Shown: positions 52,816 to 64,000, counted from the first letter of the stretch. The stretch is DNA of 64,000 bases from Rhabdophis nuchalis (GCA_039707465.1 CM077649.1:17503001-17567000); one strand, 5' to 3'. The notes: a model not told the origin generated them from the sequence alone. Numbers and translations are program-made.

Positions 52816-55545
52816 CTAATTTAAGGTGCTGGATTTCTTTTGTAAAGGCATTTTTTGTACTGATACTTGAATGCTTTCAGGACTGATTAGCTCAGTCACT
52901 ATCAGCTAATCAAGTTGATCAACCAAGGAAAAAAATCTATTAATCCACTACTTCGGAGAGATTCAGGGGTCTGAAGTGAGGGAATGCTGCTTTTCTGTAT
53001 CTGTTTATTTGTTCTACACAGTGTTGTGGAACAAACATCCTGGAAATGTTTTGTTGATTTTTTTAAAAAGTCTGAGCTGTTTCAGATAACCTTCCTCTGA
53101 TTTGTTGTTGCCATCTTTATATTTACTATGTTTATTTTTTAAAAAAATTATTATATTTTTATTTGTGTACTCTGCATGCTTTCAATTGTATTTTCTCAAT
53201 GGAAGCAACTAAGAATAATTTTGATTATGGTAACATAGAATATGTTTAATAATAAGTAATGATGTACATACATTGAAAGAAATATATTGCTCAAGGATGG
53301 ATGTAACTGTTTCTGGTTGATTTTTGAAATGTCTATTGTAAAACTGAGCAAATGAAACATTATTTTCCTATTAAACAATATATGGTCTACTGTTAATAAC
53401 ATGTTAAGCCAATATTTCTCAAACTAGCAGCTTTAACATTCTCTTTATGACTTTAATTCTTAGAATTCCCCAGACAGCATTATTCTTTTAAAGAAATAAT
53501 ATCTGAATTACATATGAAAGCTGAAAATCCATGTGGTTTTTTTATTGGAAAAAAATTAAAACCAAAAATATCCACTAGAAAGCCTTTATTTTCTCTTTTC
53601 TTTCTAGTCTAGAAGGAAAGCATCTTCCTAAAACACACAAAATGAATGCATAGTGGTTCCTTTTTTACACCAATTATTTAGTAAAAGGCCCAAGTGAAAC
53701 TAATTATAATCCACAAAAGTATGGTTATTTCAGTATGAAAGTTAGTTTTATTATCCTAGCTTTGTACAGGCAAATTTTTGAGACTTGAGAGAAGGTAACA
53801 GCAATACAGTCAAATTCTATTTAGTTAACTGATTAGCAGTATCTAAGAGAATTCAGGAAGTTTGATTTAACAATGCAGAAATGCATGTCTGCCCATGCAC
53901 ACAAATGTATCCCTCATCATTTTTCAGATGACTGATTTCATTGTTTATTTAAGATGGAGCAGAGCTCCAAGATCACAGTATAAATGCTACCCATATTATA
54001 TATTGTCTTGAATTAAATCCCTAAAAACTCAGAAACCCAAGATTATATTCTTCCTACCATCTATGTTCTCCACTTTTAAGTATGAATTCTAATTTATGAA
54101 CATTACAGAAATAACAATTCTAAGAGGCAACTGGAAGTATGTTGAAAGAAAAATATGTTGTGAACATACGAGCTAATCTTTCCTGCCTTCTCTAGGCTGA
54201 CATAGTACAACACCAAACATTTCATTTTGCCTTATTTATTGGCACTGGGCTTAATTAATCGAAACCTCACTCACCGGTATGGAGAGTTAAATACTGATTG
54301 TGCTCTAAAGAGAAATTTGAGAAATAAAAAGACAACCAGCTCACTTGGGTAGTGTTGCGTGAAAAATAGCTTAAAATAATTTAACCTTCTCCAGTAACAG
54401 AATGTGGATTGTGGTAATCAATGGTGTTATACATTTAATAAAGGAAAAGACTATTTTTGGTTTAGAAACTTAAATGTAACCTAACTTCTTTTTCTTAAAA
54501 GAATTTTTGGTCGAATCCAATATGTCAAAGCATGCTACCTGGTTTTAGGCAGGAGGCAATCTTTGTAAAAACTGCCCACCATTTTATTAGCCTATCATAA
54601 GCAAAACTAGAGAACAGCTATTTAAATGTGTTGTATCAAATGGGCAACAAAATATTTGGCACAAGCTACAGGATGTGCGTGTTAAATGATCATGCAGGTC
54701 AACATCTGATCTGGATGTATCTATGTCATCAACTGGATCTCTGCAAGTCTTCAAAAGTGCAGTGTTAATATAGTAGCCTTAGAAAAATACTGAAAACATG
54801 TTGAATGAGAGCAGTGTTACATGAGAATAATGTTAATATTAAACTTTTTAGTAGCAATGAACTCATCCACCTTGCAATGGTGCATGCCTACTGGTATCAA
54901 ATCATTGGGAGGGAACAGTAAGTTGTCTGAAGTTATATATACCATCAAAATGAACTTGCAAACTCCCATGGAGCTTAATGAGGATATTAAATGGAAAGTT
55001 TGTTTGTATTCTGTTATTTTGAAGAGAGTAAAACCATCAAGATTAATCAGTTTCACGTCTTTGTGTGTGTGTGTGTGTTTCTAAACCACTTTTCTGCTCT
55101 TTGTAACACTTATGCGGATGCTGGCATAATTAACAAGGATATTAATGTTTGCATTTACATTTATTGAAGAAGGAACTACAAGAGAGTAAGCAATCACCCA
55201 TTGTAGAATACACATTGAAAGCAGTGCACTGGCTCTGGCAGATGCAAACATCCCACTGTATTTCCTATTATGTGTCTGCTTACTCTATTATAATACCTTC
55301 TGAAATCTCTCTGCTTTGCTCTGCAAAGAGGAGTGGGGAGTCAGGAACAGGAGAGATTGTCTAAAATATCACTTCTTGTTTTTCCTTCTTCAATAAAATT
55401 ATACCACTACTTACGATATCCTGAATATCAAAACTGACTGGTTCATGCAATTAGACCAGGAAAAAGCAAAAAAAAAAAAGTTCAATATAAAAAGCTAGAG
55501 AATATTAGCAGTTAATTAAAGGGACTGTGAAAATGTACCATATGA
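52816..55545. other. Longest stretch (2.7 kb) without a recognised element
   Basis: AT-rich intronic DNA. It includes a (TG)n run near 55062 and the short repeat at 54976-55006. No exon resembling APP exon 2 was recognised here. Confidence 0.45.
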
Positions 55546-55559
55546 GCATTCTGTGATAG

Positions 55560-55915
55560 TCACAAGTGGCTAAGGTAAAGGTTCCCCTCGCACATATGTG
55601 CTAGTCATTTCTGACTCTTGGGGGGAGGCTCATCTCTGTTTCAAAGAGCCAGCGCTGTCCAAAGACGTCTCCATGGACATGTGGCCGGCATGACTAAACG
55701 CCAAAGGCGCATGGAACGCTGTTACCTTCCCAGAAAAGGTGGCCTCTATTTTCTACTTGCATTTTTACATGCTTTCAAACTGCTAGGTTGGCAGAAGTTG
55801 GGCCAAGAACGGAATTCACTCCATTATGCAGCGCTAGGGATTTAAACCGCCAACCTTTCTGATTGACAAGCTCAGCATCTTAACCACTGAGCCATTGTGT
55901 CTCTCTCAGAAGTGC
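55560..55915 (-). mobile_element. tRNA-derived SINE
   Basis: The minus strand starts with GAGACACAATGGCTCAGTGG, then TTAAGATGCTGAGCTTGTC and GCGGTTTAAATCCC, which is the A-box/B-box layout of a tRNA-derived promoter. The body includes AAAGGTAACAGCGTTCC-type and CATGCCGGCCACATG words and ends in GGGGAACCTTTACCTTA. The plus-strand copy at 63078-63432 has the same order. Non-coding; mobilised by a LINE. Confidence 0.85.
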
Positions 55916-55917
55916 AA

Positions 55918-56218
55918 TAGAAGTATGCCCTTTTATAAACCATGAGCTGTGAAGTTGTGCTAAGCAATATGTATCATATGCCTCCTTCTTGATCTGGGTT
56001 TTGTATGATGAGCCCTGAACCACTGGAGCTAAAACAGGCATTTCCCTTCCCTCAGCATTAATTGGATCAAGGGATTCCTTTTGGACTATAACTGCTTTTT
56101 CATTGGATCCTAATGAAAGTATAGCAGAACGTGATTTGTGACTAAAGGAAGTTTTTTTCTGTTCATACCTTCACTTTCAAAAGCTCCACTGGAACATTTC
56201 ATAGTTTTCAGAAACACA
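55918..56218. other. No recognised feature
   Basis: Short intronic stretch. Confidence 0.4.
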
Positions 56219-57534
56219 TACTGTATTTTTTGGAGTATAAGACGTACCTTTTTTCCTCTAAAAAGAAGCTGAAAATCTGGGTGCGTCTTATACATTGAAT
56301 ACATATTTTTTTTTTGCCTCCTGAAACCCTGCCCCTTCACCAAAATGGCCACGCACATACCCTTATGGAGGCTTCCAGAGAGCTCCTGGGGGCTGGGGAG
56401 GGCAGAAATGAGCAAAAGACACGGCATTTTTGCCCCCCACCCAACCCTCAGCAGCACTCTATAAGCCTCCATAAGGCTATGCATGCTATTTTTTGACCAA
56501 AAAATGGTCCGTTTCCATGAAAAAAGGGCCGTTTTTCGTCGTTTTGGGCCCCCCCCACCCCCCAGGAACACTCTGAAAGCCCCCCCAAGGCTGTTCATGC
56601 CTTTTATTTGAAAAGAAATAAGCCCAGTTTTGCAAAAAAACGGGCTGTTTTGGGGAGGTTTGCACAGTGCAAAAAGGGGTGTTTTTCCCCCTTTTGGAAA
56701 GATGTTTAGTTAGAGTGATTGGTGAGAATTACATTGGTCAAGTACCGTGCCTGCAGAAACAAAGATTTGTTCCAAAGGTGGCCAGTGATTTCCTTCTCCA
56801 GCACATGGGTAAATACACCTGGAAACATCTACCTACCTACCTTCTCTCTCTCTCCCTACCTATCTACTGTATTTTTCTCTCTCTCTATTTCTCTCTCTCT
56901 TTTTCTCTATCCCTCTATCTACCTATCTACACTCTCTCTCTCCTTACCTACCTACTGTATTTCTCTCTCCCCCCTCTATCTACCTATCTACCTTCTCTCT
57001 CTCCCCTACCTATCTACTGTATTTCTCTCTCTCTATTTCTCTCTCTATTTTTCTCTCTCTATCCCTCTACTTACCTACCTATCTACACACTCTCTTTCCC
57101 TACCTACCTACTGTATTTCTCTCTCTCTCCCCTCTATCTACCTATCTACCTACTCTCTCTCTCCCCCTACCTATCTACTGTATTTCTCTCTCTCTATTTC
57201 TCCCTCTACCGACTTATCTATCTACACACACTATCTCTCCCTACTTACCTACCTACTGTATTTCTCTCTCTCTCTCTCTCCCTATCCCTTTATCTACCTA
57301 CCTACACACTTTGTCTCCCTACCTACCTACTTGTTGTATTTCTCTCTCCTCTCTCTCCTACCTACCTACCTACCTACCTACCTACCTACCTACCCTCTCT
57401 CTCTCCCTCCCTCCCTACCTACTGTATTTCACTCTCTTTCTTTCCCTCTCTATCCCTCTATCTACCTACCTACTTTTTTTAAAAAATTGTCTCTTCAAAA
57501 CTCCAGTGCATCTTATGCTCCGAAAAATACGGTA
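56219..57534. mobile_element. 1.3-kb MITE of the TACCRTATTTTTCNGAGTATAAGA family
   Basis: TACTGTATTTTTTGGAGTAT at the left and GCTCCGAAAAATACGGTA at the right are inverted ends. The left interior (56300-56650) is the reverse complement of 42265-42560. The right interior is a CTAC/TCTC minisatellite (56817-57475). It is the largest member of the family in the window. Confidence 0.8.
56817..57475. repeat. CTAC/TCTC minisatellite, long array
   Basis: Units read CTACCTACCTACTGTATTTC then TCTCTCTCTATCCCTCTATC. More than ten imperfect copies are visible. The unit is the same as at 10073-10440. Confidence 0.92.
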
Positions 57535-57889
57535 CATCTCTTTCAGTAACAATTCTTAATTTCTTCTGTGTGTCCTCTTTTCCCACCTGTCCTTTTCTTT
57601 TATAATTAGAACTGGTTTATTTCAATAAAAGCATTTTATCAGACAAGACTATATTATAGTATTCTTTAAATGCGGTTGAACTCCGTGGGTTTTCTTTTGC
57701 ATGTTAAATGAATGGTTGTGCGGTAATATCCTTTCAGCACCCAAACTGAGGAAATATAGCTACATGTTTTGACAGATAAGGTACGAAAAGCAAACAATGG
57801 TAAGGAAGTGAAATCTCTGAAGAGAAAATAGATGAACATGTAAAGAAACAAGATTTATCAAGGATTACACAGGACCAGAGACAGATTAT

Positions 57890-58010
57890 GAGCAGGCCTA
57901 TAACAATAGAGAAGTTTCTAAAACCATAGAAAAGATTAAAATAGGAAAGGAACCTATACCAGATGGAGTATCAAAAGCACTATTTTTGCTGGATTCCTTG
58001 CTAGCCACTG
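57890..58010 (+). pseudogene. Possible L1 ORF2 fragment
   Basis: EVSKTIEKIKIGKEPIPDGV resembles the ITIEEI.KTIKKLKxGKAPGPDG motif that begins the reverse transcriptase of L1-type ORF2. Only about 35 residues can be followed. Confidence 0.45.
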
Positions 58011-58590
58011 AGGATGTGCACAATATGGGAGAACTGTTTATTTTGAGCTTGGAAAAAACATATTCCAGAACCCTGCTGGGCTGTTTCAGATCAACCATGG
58101 ATTTGCAGAATAGAAACTTTGAACATTTTTGTTATTGGTGGTTTTGAGTGAAACAAAATTCAGACAAGGTGAATATTGTAAGGCTGGTGCATGTTACATC
58201 CTTTCTCCCTCCTTTTTTCAGCAGCTCCCAGAATGATCGCACTATATTGACTCATAAGCTTCTCTTCTGAGAAAAAGATGCACTCATCTTCTGATGCATC
58301 GTTTTTCTCTTTTCCCTCAGTGGCTATAGGTGAGGACCTGGAGCAGGATATCCCATCAGCCCACCTGCTGCCCCTTCTTCCCGCATTGGGAATAAGACAA
58401 TGTTGGCCACATTCCAGGATGAACTGATTAATCATTCACGTGGGCAGCAGGAAAATCCAACCAGCTGAAGAAGGAAAGGCATTGGGAAGGGGGGAGGAAG
58501 TTACTTGAAACTATTTTACTTGAGTGCTTGCTGGAATTAAAATGCATCATCAAGTCCATTTGTTTGTTTACGTGAATCTCAACATCATTT
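58011..58590. other. No recognised feature
   Basis: Intronic sequence. Confidence 0.4.
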
Positions 58591-58598
58591 CTTTACAG

Positions 58599-58802
58599 CA
58601 GGGGTCTCCAACCTTTGCAACTTTAAGTCTGAAGAACTTCAGCTCCCAGAATTCTCCAGCCAGCAAAGCTAAGGCAGGGGTCTCCAACCTTTGCAACTTT
58701 AAGTCTGAAGGACTTCAGCTCCCAGACTTAAAGTTTGCTGGCTGGAGAAGTCTGGGAGCTGAAGTCCTTCAGACTTAAAGTTGCAAAGGTTGGGGACCCC
58801 TG
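58599..58802. mobile_element. hAT MITE, CAGGGGTCTCCAACC family, with a 76-base internal duplication
   Basis: It is flanked by a perfect duplication CTTTACAG (58591-58598 and 58803-58810). A second CAGGGGTCTCCAACC begins at 58675, 76 bases after the first, so one tandem unit of the type expanded at 8613-9066 is present here in inverted orientation. Confidence 0.93.
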
Positions 58803-59068
58803 CTTTACAGAACCTGTTACTTTGAAGAAATGTGTTTATTGTAACATGCTATTTTCTATGTAGAAGGGTCTTGTTTTGGGGAGTGTTTCAGGAAAAATGT
58901 GAGATATGTGAAGTCCAAAATATATTGACAGGCTTTAGACTTTTTCCAGCTACAGAATAATGGCCCAGTAAAATATAGATGTTTTACCATTTAGGTAATA
59001 CATAATCCATATACAAGTCAATGTCTCTAAGGCATACTGACATTGTGTTAATGGGTAGCTTGTCATCC

Positions 59069-59464
59069 ATAGGCTAGTCCTCAACATGACAATTCATTGA
59101 GTGACCATTTGAAGTTACAATGGCTTTGAATGAAACATATAGAACCCATGATCGAAGTTACTCCTGCTGTGTGCCCACACAGGGACTTATTGTAATCTGG
59201 ACACATGGCAGCCCATTTGTACTTGCAACTGGTTGGCAGATGCCCTGCAATTATGTGACCACCACTTGGAATCTTCCCTACCAGCTTCCCCAGAAAGTCA
59301 ATGGTCATAGGGAAGGTTGGCAAGCTTCTATTGCCTGCCAAGAGAATACCCTCCAGTCTCAGGGGATGGCTAGAAAAAGTGTAGCAAAACAGTTGGATTT
59401 TATGATTGCATCACTTAACAACAAAAATTCCACTCCAATTTTGGTCAAAAGTTAAAGACTATCT
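59069..59464 (+). mobile_element. Mariner-type MITE of the TAGTCCTCAACTTAYGACC family
   Basis: TAGGCTAGTCCTCAACATGA at the left and ATTTTGGTCAAAAGTTAAAG-ACTATCTG at the right, with AAAGTCAATGGTCATAGGGA and ATCACTTAACAAC inside. Diverged copy. Confidence 0.65.
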
Positions 59465-59645
59465 GAAATGTATATAGACAAAGCCTCCATATAGTACTAC
59501 AGAGAGTAATTCTAATATTGAAGACTGGCTCAAAGAGTAGTCTACTATGCAATATTCTACTATTGAAGACTGGCTTTTCAATAATACTTCCAGAATGAGT
59601 TGTAGAAACTCATTGTTCTTTCCACCCTAAATTTTATACAGGAAC

Positions 59646-59832
59646 CGAAGGTGGTATTCAGCTGGTTCTCTCCAGGTAGCGATGGCTGCGGGAGGCTTCG
59701 CCCACCCGCCCCAATGTAATGCACAAGCGCTGTGCTCAAGGCAGTGCGCATGTGCAGATGAGGCATGTGAGCGAAGCCCATGCACGCTCACATTTGAGAA
59801 CCGGTAGGGAAGGTAAGTGAGTCCCAGCTCTG
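59646..59832. mobile_element. Non-autonomous hAT element, CAG(A/T)GGTGG family
   Basis: CGAAGGTGGTATTCAGCTGG to GAGTCCCAGCTCTG, flanked by a perfect duplication ACAGGAAC (59638-59645 and 59833-59840). Close relative of 3312-3470. Confidence 0.9.
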
Positions 59833-60655
59833 ACAGGAACATCATTGGACTAGGGAGTTGTAAACCAAAGTTTGTAGTTCAGTGTACGAAATAGGCTATT
59901 GTTTCTAGCTAGCTTTACACATTGTTCTAAATCATGATGCAGTTGGTTTTGTTTTGTCTTGGGTTAGAAACAGCTATTGTGGCTTGCAATTGTTGTTTTT
60001 ATTCTATATGCACATCAAAGATTCTTGATTTGGTTCTTTGGAATGCTGCTTTCAGGCTTGCAAAATTATCTTCATTTGCATTCTACATAATTTATACATT
60101 GTATTGCTGTCTTCATTTGTATTGATTTTAGTTTGGCATTCAGCACTATCATTCCTCAGCATTTGGTGAACAAATTGGACCTATTAGGTTTTAATACACT
60201 GTTATGTGATTGGATACTGAATTTCCTTATTGATAGGCCCCGGTTTGTGCGAATTGGAAGAAAAGTCTCCAACTCCATCTCCTTGAGTACAGGTTGTGTC
60301 TTGAATATGCTACTGTTCACCTTGATGGCCCACAACTGCCGTGCCAAATCTGCTACAAATCAAATTGTGAAGTATGGGGATGACACGGCAATGGTGAGTC
60401 TTATATGGGGCAACAATGAAGATAAAGGCTCTGGTGGACTGGTGCAATAAAATAACCTGGTTCTAAATGTTCTAAATAGCTCTCTTCCTGTCATTCAGGA
60501 TACCGCTTATAAGTGCTATGTGTTTAGAGTTCAAAGCATTGTTAGAAACCCCACACACCCACTCCACGGTCTGTTTTTCTTTCTCTCTCTGGGAGGAGAT
60601 TTTGAAGTATTTGTAACAGGGCTACCAGATTCTGTAACAGCTTTGTTCCCTATGC

Positions 60656-60790
60656 CAGGGGTCTCCAACCTTTGCAACTTTAAGTCTGAAGGACATCAGC
60701 TCCCAGAATTCTCCAGCCAGCAAAGCTGGCTGGAGAAGTCTGGGAGCTGAAGTCCTTCAGACTTAAAGTTGCAAAGGTTGGAGACCCCTG
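60656..60790. mobile_element. hAT MITE, CAGGGGTCTCCAACC family
   Basis: A 135-base palindrome with a perfect duplication CCCTATGC (60648-60655 and 60791-60798), inserted in the Rex1-like LINE. Confidence 0.93.
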
Positions 60791-61018
60791 CCCTATGCCA
60801 TCCATCTGATAAACTTGCAAGATTTGTTTCTCTCACCATGTACATGTATACATCCAAACTAAACTGTTGTTACTCCTTGTCATATAATATATGTGGGAAT
60901 ATACATACCTTTGTATTTATGTGTTTGTTTTGTCATGTTTATGTAGTATATGTTAGAGGTGGAGACCCTTTGAGAGCTGTATGCAATGAAATTTCATTTT
61001 AATGTATGCTGATTAGTG

Positions 61019-61236
61019 TACCGTAGAACCTCTAGTCACAGCCATAATTCATTCCATAACTTTGGTCGCAGCTCAATTTGGTTGTGACCCAAACCTAATT
61101 TTGGAAATTAGGCGTTTACAAAAAAAAAAAAAATGGCGCGGAAGAGGAAATCGACTGCGGGGAAAAAAAGTGCATTTTTTGGTCGGAACCCGATTTGGTC
61201 GTGGTCAGAAGCATTCATGACCAGAGGTTCTACTAT
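61019..61236. mobile_element. Tigger-type mariner MITE, AGTAGAACCTCTGGTC ends
   Basis: CCGTAGAACCTCTAGTCAC and, inverted, ATGACCAGAGGTTCTACTA are flanked by TA. It sits inside the LINE 3' UTR. The interior has TTTTTTGGTCGGAACCCG. Confidence 0.85.
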
Positions 61237-61265
61237 ACTTTCAAAGTGACAATAAAGTTATTCTA

Positions 61266-62093
61266 AATCTCTAAGTCTAAGCATTCTTGTGTAAAATGTG
61301 TTTGAAATCCTTTTAACAAATCAGCTGGAAGAAAAGATTTGACTTTCTCTTGATTCTGCTCTTGCAGGAAACAAGTGATACAATTTTTCCTTTTGCTATT
61401 CTAATAGGGTTATGTTAAGAAGTGCACAACTAATCTCTTTTAAAGCAGCCTTATAGATTGTTTGCCGGATGAATACAAACCAGTTCTTCATTAACAAATA
61501 AAATATAAATTTGCATAACCATTCTTTTAAATAATCTGTTCTCTAATGGAATTGCTATCTTTAGCAATCTTGCTCAAGGGGATAAGGATAAGAAATTCCT
61601 ACATCATACATAATTCTTCAGCTAGGAGAGATATGAATACATTCATTGTTCTCCAAATTATATATCTTGTTCTCTGGTAATAATATTTGAGAGGAAGTCA
61701 AATAACCTTTGTCATTTTGCTTATTTTTAACATACTTTATAGTTAATGTACTGCTTGAGGATATTGATATGTAGCTTATTTAGGCTGAAAACCTAAGCAG
61801 GTAGGAATGAGGCTGTGAAACTCATCAGCAATTGCATTCAAGTAAATATGTGCAGTAATGCATCACAAAATTACACATTTTAGATGGAAGTATAATAATT
61901 GTAAGGGTAACATATATATTTCTCAATTAATTTGGATATTAATCATCAAATAAACATTGACAACTAAATGGTTATTTGTTATTTGTTATAACAGCAGTAT
62001 AATTTTTCTTTTGGTTATTGAATTATTAAAACTAGTCTTGAACACAGAGTGGCTGTTTCATAGCACTAAGAACTAGCATTTCCTAATGAAGTA
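61266..62093. other. No recognised feature
   Basis: AT-rich intronic sequence. Confidence 0.4.
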
Positions 62094-62096
62094 TAC

Positions 62097-62338
62097 AGTA
62101 ATCCCTCGTTTTTCGCGGTTAATGGGGACCGGAACCTTCCGCGAAAACTGAAAAACCGCGAAGTAGGATTCGCAATACACTATACCGGAAACTTGAGTTG
62201 GTGGACATCGTTTAAAGCAAGCACTAGGGGGCGCTTGCCTCCTACCAATGCATTTTTTTTCTATTCTGTATTTTTGAAAAACCCGCGACGCACTGAAGCC
62301 GCGAAACATGAAGCCGCAAAAAACGAGGGATCACTGTA
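62097..62338. mobile_element. Tigger-type mariner MITE, CAGTAATCCCTCGTTTTTCGC ends
   Basis: CAGTAATCCCTCGTTTTTCG and AAAACGAGGGATCACTG are inverted ends flanked by TA. ACCGCGAAGTAGGATTCGC lies inside. Confidence 0.88.
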
Positions 62339-62936
62339 CATTAGTTATCAGTTGTGTTGAGTTAAATGTTTGCTGACATGTGGTTATCTAGGTGCAATTA
62401 TTGGACATTTTAAGTTGTGCAGAAGAGATGTAGATCATAATACTGCTTAATGTGCAAATATTTCCTTATATGACTCTTATATTCCAGTTTTCTATATTTA
62501 CAGGGATTGATAACCAATGATACTGTAACATTTCAGTTTTAAATGTTACAGCATAAAACAGCATTTCACTATCAATATTTCTATCTCATGCAGAAAAAAC
62601 AACACATTAGCTGTTATCTTTAAATAAGGCTTGAATGTAATTTAACTCTGAAAATCGATAACAGAAATGTTTTCTCATGGGCATATCTCCCTCTGGTTTA
62701 TATACTGAATATTATTCCCTTACTCTGAGGTGATTGTAGGTATAAGCCTTTTTCTTATTATATTTTTTGGACATTCTCTCCATTTGATTTCTCTGCTAAA
62801 CCACATAAGTAGATATCTTGAATTAGTTCTATTTATCATACATGTCCATGTATACTTTTTTTATTTGGTGTTTACTGGAATTTAATCTTTGATATTATGT
62901 ATGTGAGAGAAAACAGTGACTTCAGGCTTATTAGTG
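62339..62936. other. No recognised feature
   Basis: AT-rich intronic sequence. Confidence 0.4.
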
Positions 62937-62944
62937 CCATAAAG

Positions 62945-63069
62945 CAGGAGTCTCCAACCTTTGCAACTTTAAGTCTGAAGGACTTCAGTTCCCAGAATTC
63001 TCCAGCCAGCAAAGAAGTCTGGGAGCTGAAGTCCTTTAGACTTAAAGTTGCAAAGGTTGGAGACCCTTG
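62945..63069. mobile_element. hAT MITE, CAGGGGTCTCCAACC family
   Basis: CAGGAGTCTCCAACC and GGTTGGAGACCCTTG ends with a perfect duplication CCATAAAG (62937-62944 and 63070-63077). It is the smallest of the intact copies and abuts a SINE. Confidence 0.92.
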
Positions 63070-63077
63070 CCATAAAG

Positions 63078-63432
63078 GGTCGCAGTGGCTCAGCGGCTAA
63101 GATGCTGAGCTTGTTGATCAGAAAGGTCCGCAGTTCAGCGGCTCAAATCCCTAGCGCCACCTAATGACGTCTGCTCCCATTACTTGTCCCAGCTTCTGCC
63201 AAGCTAGCAGTTTGAAAGCACATAAAAATATAAGTAGAAAAATAGGAACCACCTTTGGTGGGAAAGTTACAGCATTCCATGCGCCTTTGGCTTTTAGTCA
63301 TGCCGGCCACATGACTACGAAGACTTCTTTGGACAGCGTTGGTTCTTTGACTTTGAAACGGAGATGAGCACCGCCCCCTAGAGTCGAGGACGACTAGCAC
63401 ATACAGTATGTGCAAGGGGAACCTTTACCTTT
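63078..63432 (+). mobile_element. tRNA-derived SINE
   Basis: CAGTGGCTCAGCGGCTAAG is an A-box-like start. GCAGTTCAGCGGCTCAAATC is a B-box region carrying a 5-base AGCGG insertion. The body has CATGCCGGCCACATGACTAC and AACGGAGATGAGCACCGCC, and it ends AAGGGGAACCTTTACCTTTA. Same family as 55560-55915, opposite orientation. Confidence 0.85.
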
Positions 63433-63540
63433 ATATTATATTATACCTTCCACTGATGCATGTTCTGTTATCACTCATTAACTAACTATATGCGATAAAA
63501 AGTTTGGTGAGGTTTTTCTTTTTTAAAAATTAAAGTGATG

Positions 63541-64000
63541 TTTTAATAATAATAAATTTAATTTGTAGACCGCTCCCTCTCCCCGAAGGGACTCGGAGCG
63601 GTGCACAGGGGAATTAAAAACATACAAACATAAATACATCATAAATATATATAAAATCAGATTAAACAATTTATCCCTGCGCTAAAAACCCAAAATACTA
63701 AAAACTAAACCCCTTAAAAACCCAATTAAAACAATTTAAATGTTCAGACTGAGAGGCTGGAAGGTAGGTTAGCCAGGCCGGCCAGTTGGAATAGATAAGT
63801 CTTGAGCTTTTGTCGGAAGGCGCGGAGGTCCGTGGTTGTCCTGAGGTTGGGGGGTAGGTCGTTCAATAGAGCTGGGCCCGCCACAGAGAAGGCCCTTCCA
63901 CTGGGCGTCACCCGCTGGCAGTGCCTCTCTGTGGGAGCGAATCGGTCGGAGGGATGTATGGGGTAGGATGCGATCTCGCAGATAGCTAGGTCCCGTGCCA
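63541..64000 (-). pseudogene. L2-type LINE 3' end running off the window
   Basis: Reverse complement of the L2 3' region: (TAA)n, then CCGCTCCCTCTCCCCGAAGG, GAGCGGTGCACAGGGGAATT, and codons for the RGRAFSVAGPALW region at about 63875-63905. It continues to the right edge with the GGATCGCATCC-type block. The sixth L2-type 3' end of this subtype in the window. Confidence 0.85.

Larger units (their letters stand above)
60121..61265 (+). pseudogene. Rex1-like LINE 3' half with two nested DNA transposons
   Basis: 60124-60450 encodes a reverse-transcriptase segment: [20 protein letters not shown], then [30 protein letters not shown] and [14 protein letters not shown] (catalytic box changed from FADD to YGDD). 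60500-60655 encodes VQSIVRNPTHPLHGLFFFLS, the block near the ORF2 end. A hAT copy (60656-60790) and a Tigger-type MITE (61019-61236) interrupt the 3' part. AGTGACAATAAAGTTATTC at 61245-61265 completes the 3' UTR. Frames are broken and one block is missing before LNMLLFTLM, so it is dead. L2-group placement is tentative. Confidence 0.75.

Noticed and set aside
56667..57549. Two overlapping frames of more than 270 codons
   Set aside because: Both are low-complexity translations of the second CTAC/TCTC array.
63085..63160. Possible tRNA gene
   Set aside because: It has A-box/B-box-like parts, but a 5-base insertion disrupts the B-box and it continues into a 350-base SINE body shared with 55560-55915.

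Overview
The window looks like a piece of vertebrate chromosome, most likely from a squamate reptile and probably a snake. It is AT-rich, intron- and intergene-like DNA packed with retroelement debris (CR1, L2, L1, RTE/BovB-like, Rex1-like and Penelope-like), tRNA-derived SINEs, many short hAT elements with 8-bp target duplications, TA-flanked mariner/Tigger-type MITEs, and long (TAA)n, (AC)n and pyrimidine-rich simple repeats. No bacterial-style operon, CRISPR array or tRNA/rRNA gene was found. The organism call rests on recognising the repeat families, not on a search.

Only one host gene segment could be recognised. A CpG island at about 20.2-22.1 kb holds, at 20729-20788, a 20-codon signal-peptide exon that ends in a GT splice donor. 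The peptide and the exon boundary match exon 1 of the amyloid precursor protein gene (APP). Everything to the right of 20788 would then be the long first intron, and everything to the left the 5' flank. No second exon was recognised.

Layout. 0-20 kb (5' flank): the endonuclease/esterase part of a CR1-like LINE with a local duplication (1-2.6 kb), hAT and mariner-type MITEs, a hAT element expanded to six 76-bp repeats (8.6-9.1 kb), a GC-rich repeat of unknown class (9.95-11.56 kb), a MITE split by an L2 (11.6-12.5 kb), a 1.3-kb fold-back element (13.3-14.65 kb), and a degenerate RTE-like LINE (16-16.7 kb). 20.2-22.1 kb: CpG island, promoter and exon 1. 22-44 kb: intronic repeats, including an L1 insertion that holds ORF1 but no ORF2 (25.8-26.9 kb) and a three-layer nest, hAT interrupted by CR1 interrupted by L2 (35.7-38.4 kb). 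44.29-50.26 kb: an apparently complete DIRS-type tyrosine-recombinase retrotransposon. 50-64 kb: hAT elements, two SINEs, a 1.3-kb MITE swollen by a CTAC/TCTC array, a Rex1-like LINE carrying two later DNA-transposon insertions, and an L2 running off the right edge.

The standout is the DIRS element. It has inverted terminal repeats, an internal complementary region that reads as the circular junction of the two ends, a gag-like ORF, an RT/RNase H ORF with its catalytic residues, and a tyrosine recombinase with its R...HxxR...Y residues. All three frames are open, so it appears young and possibly still mobile.
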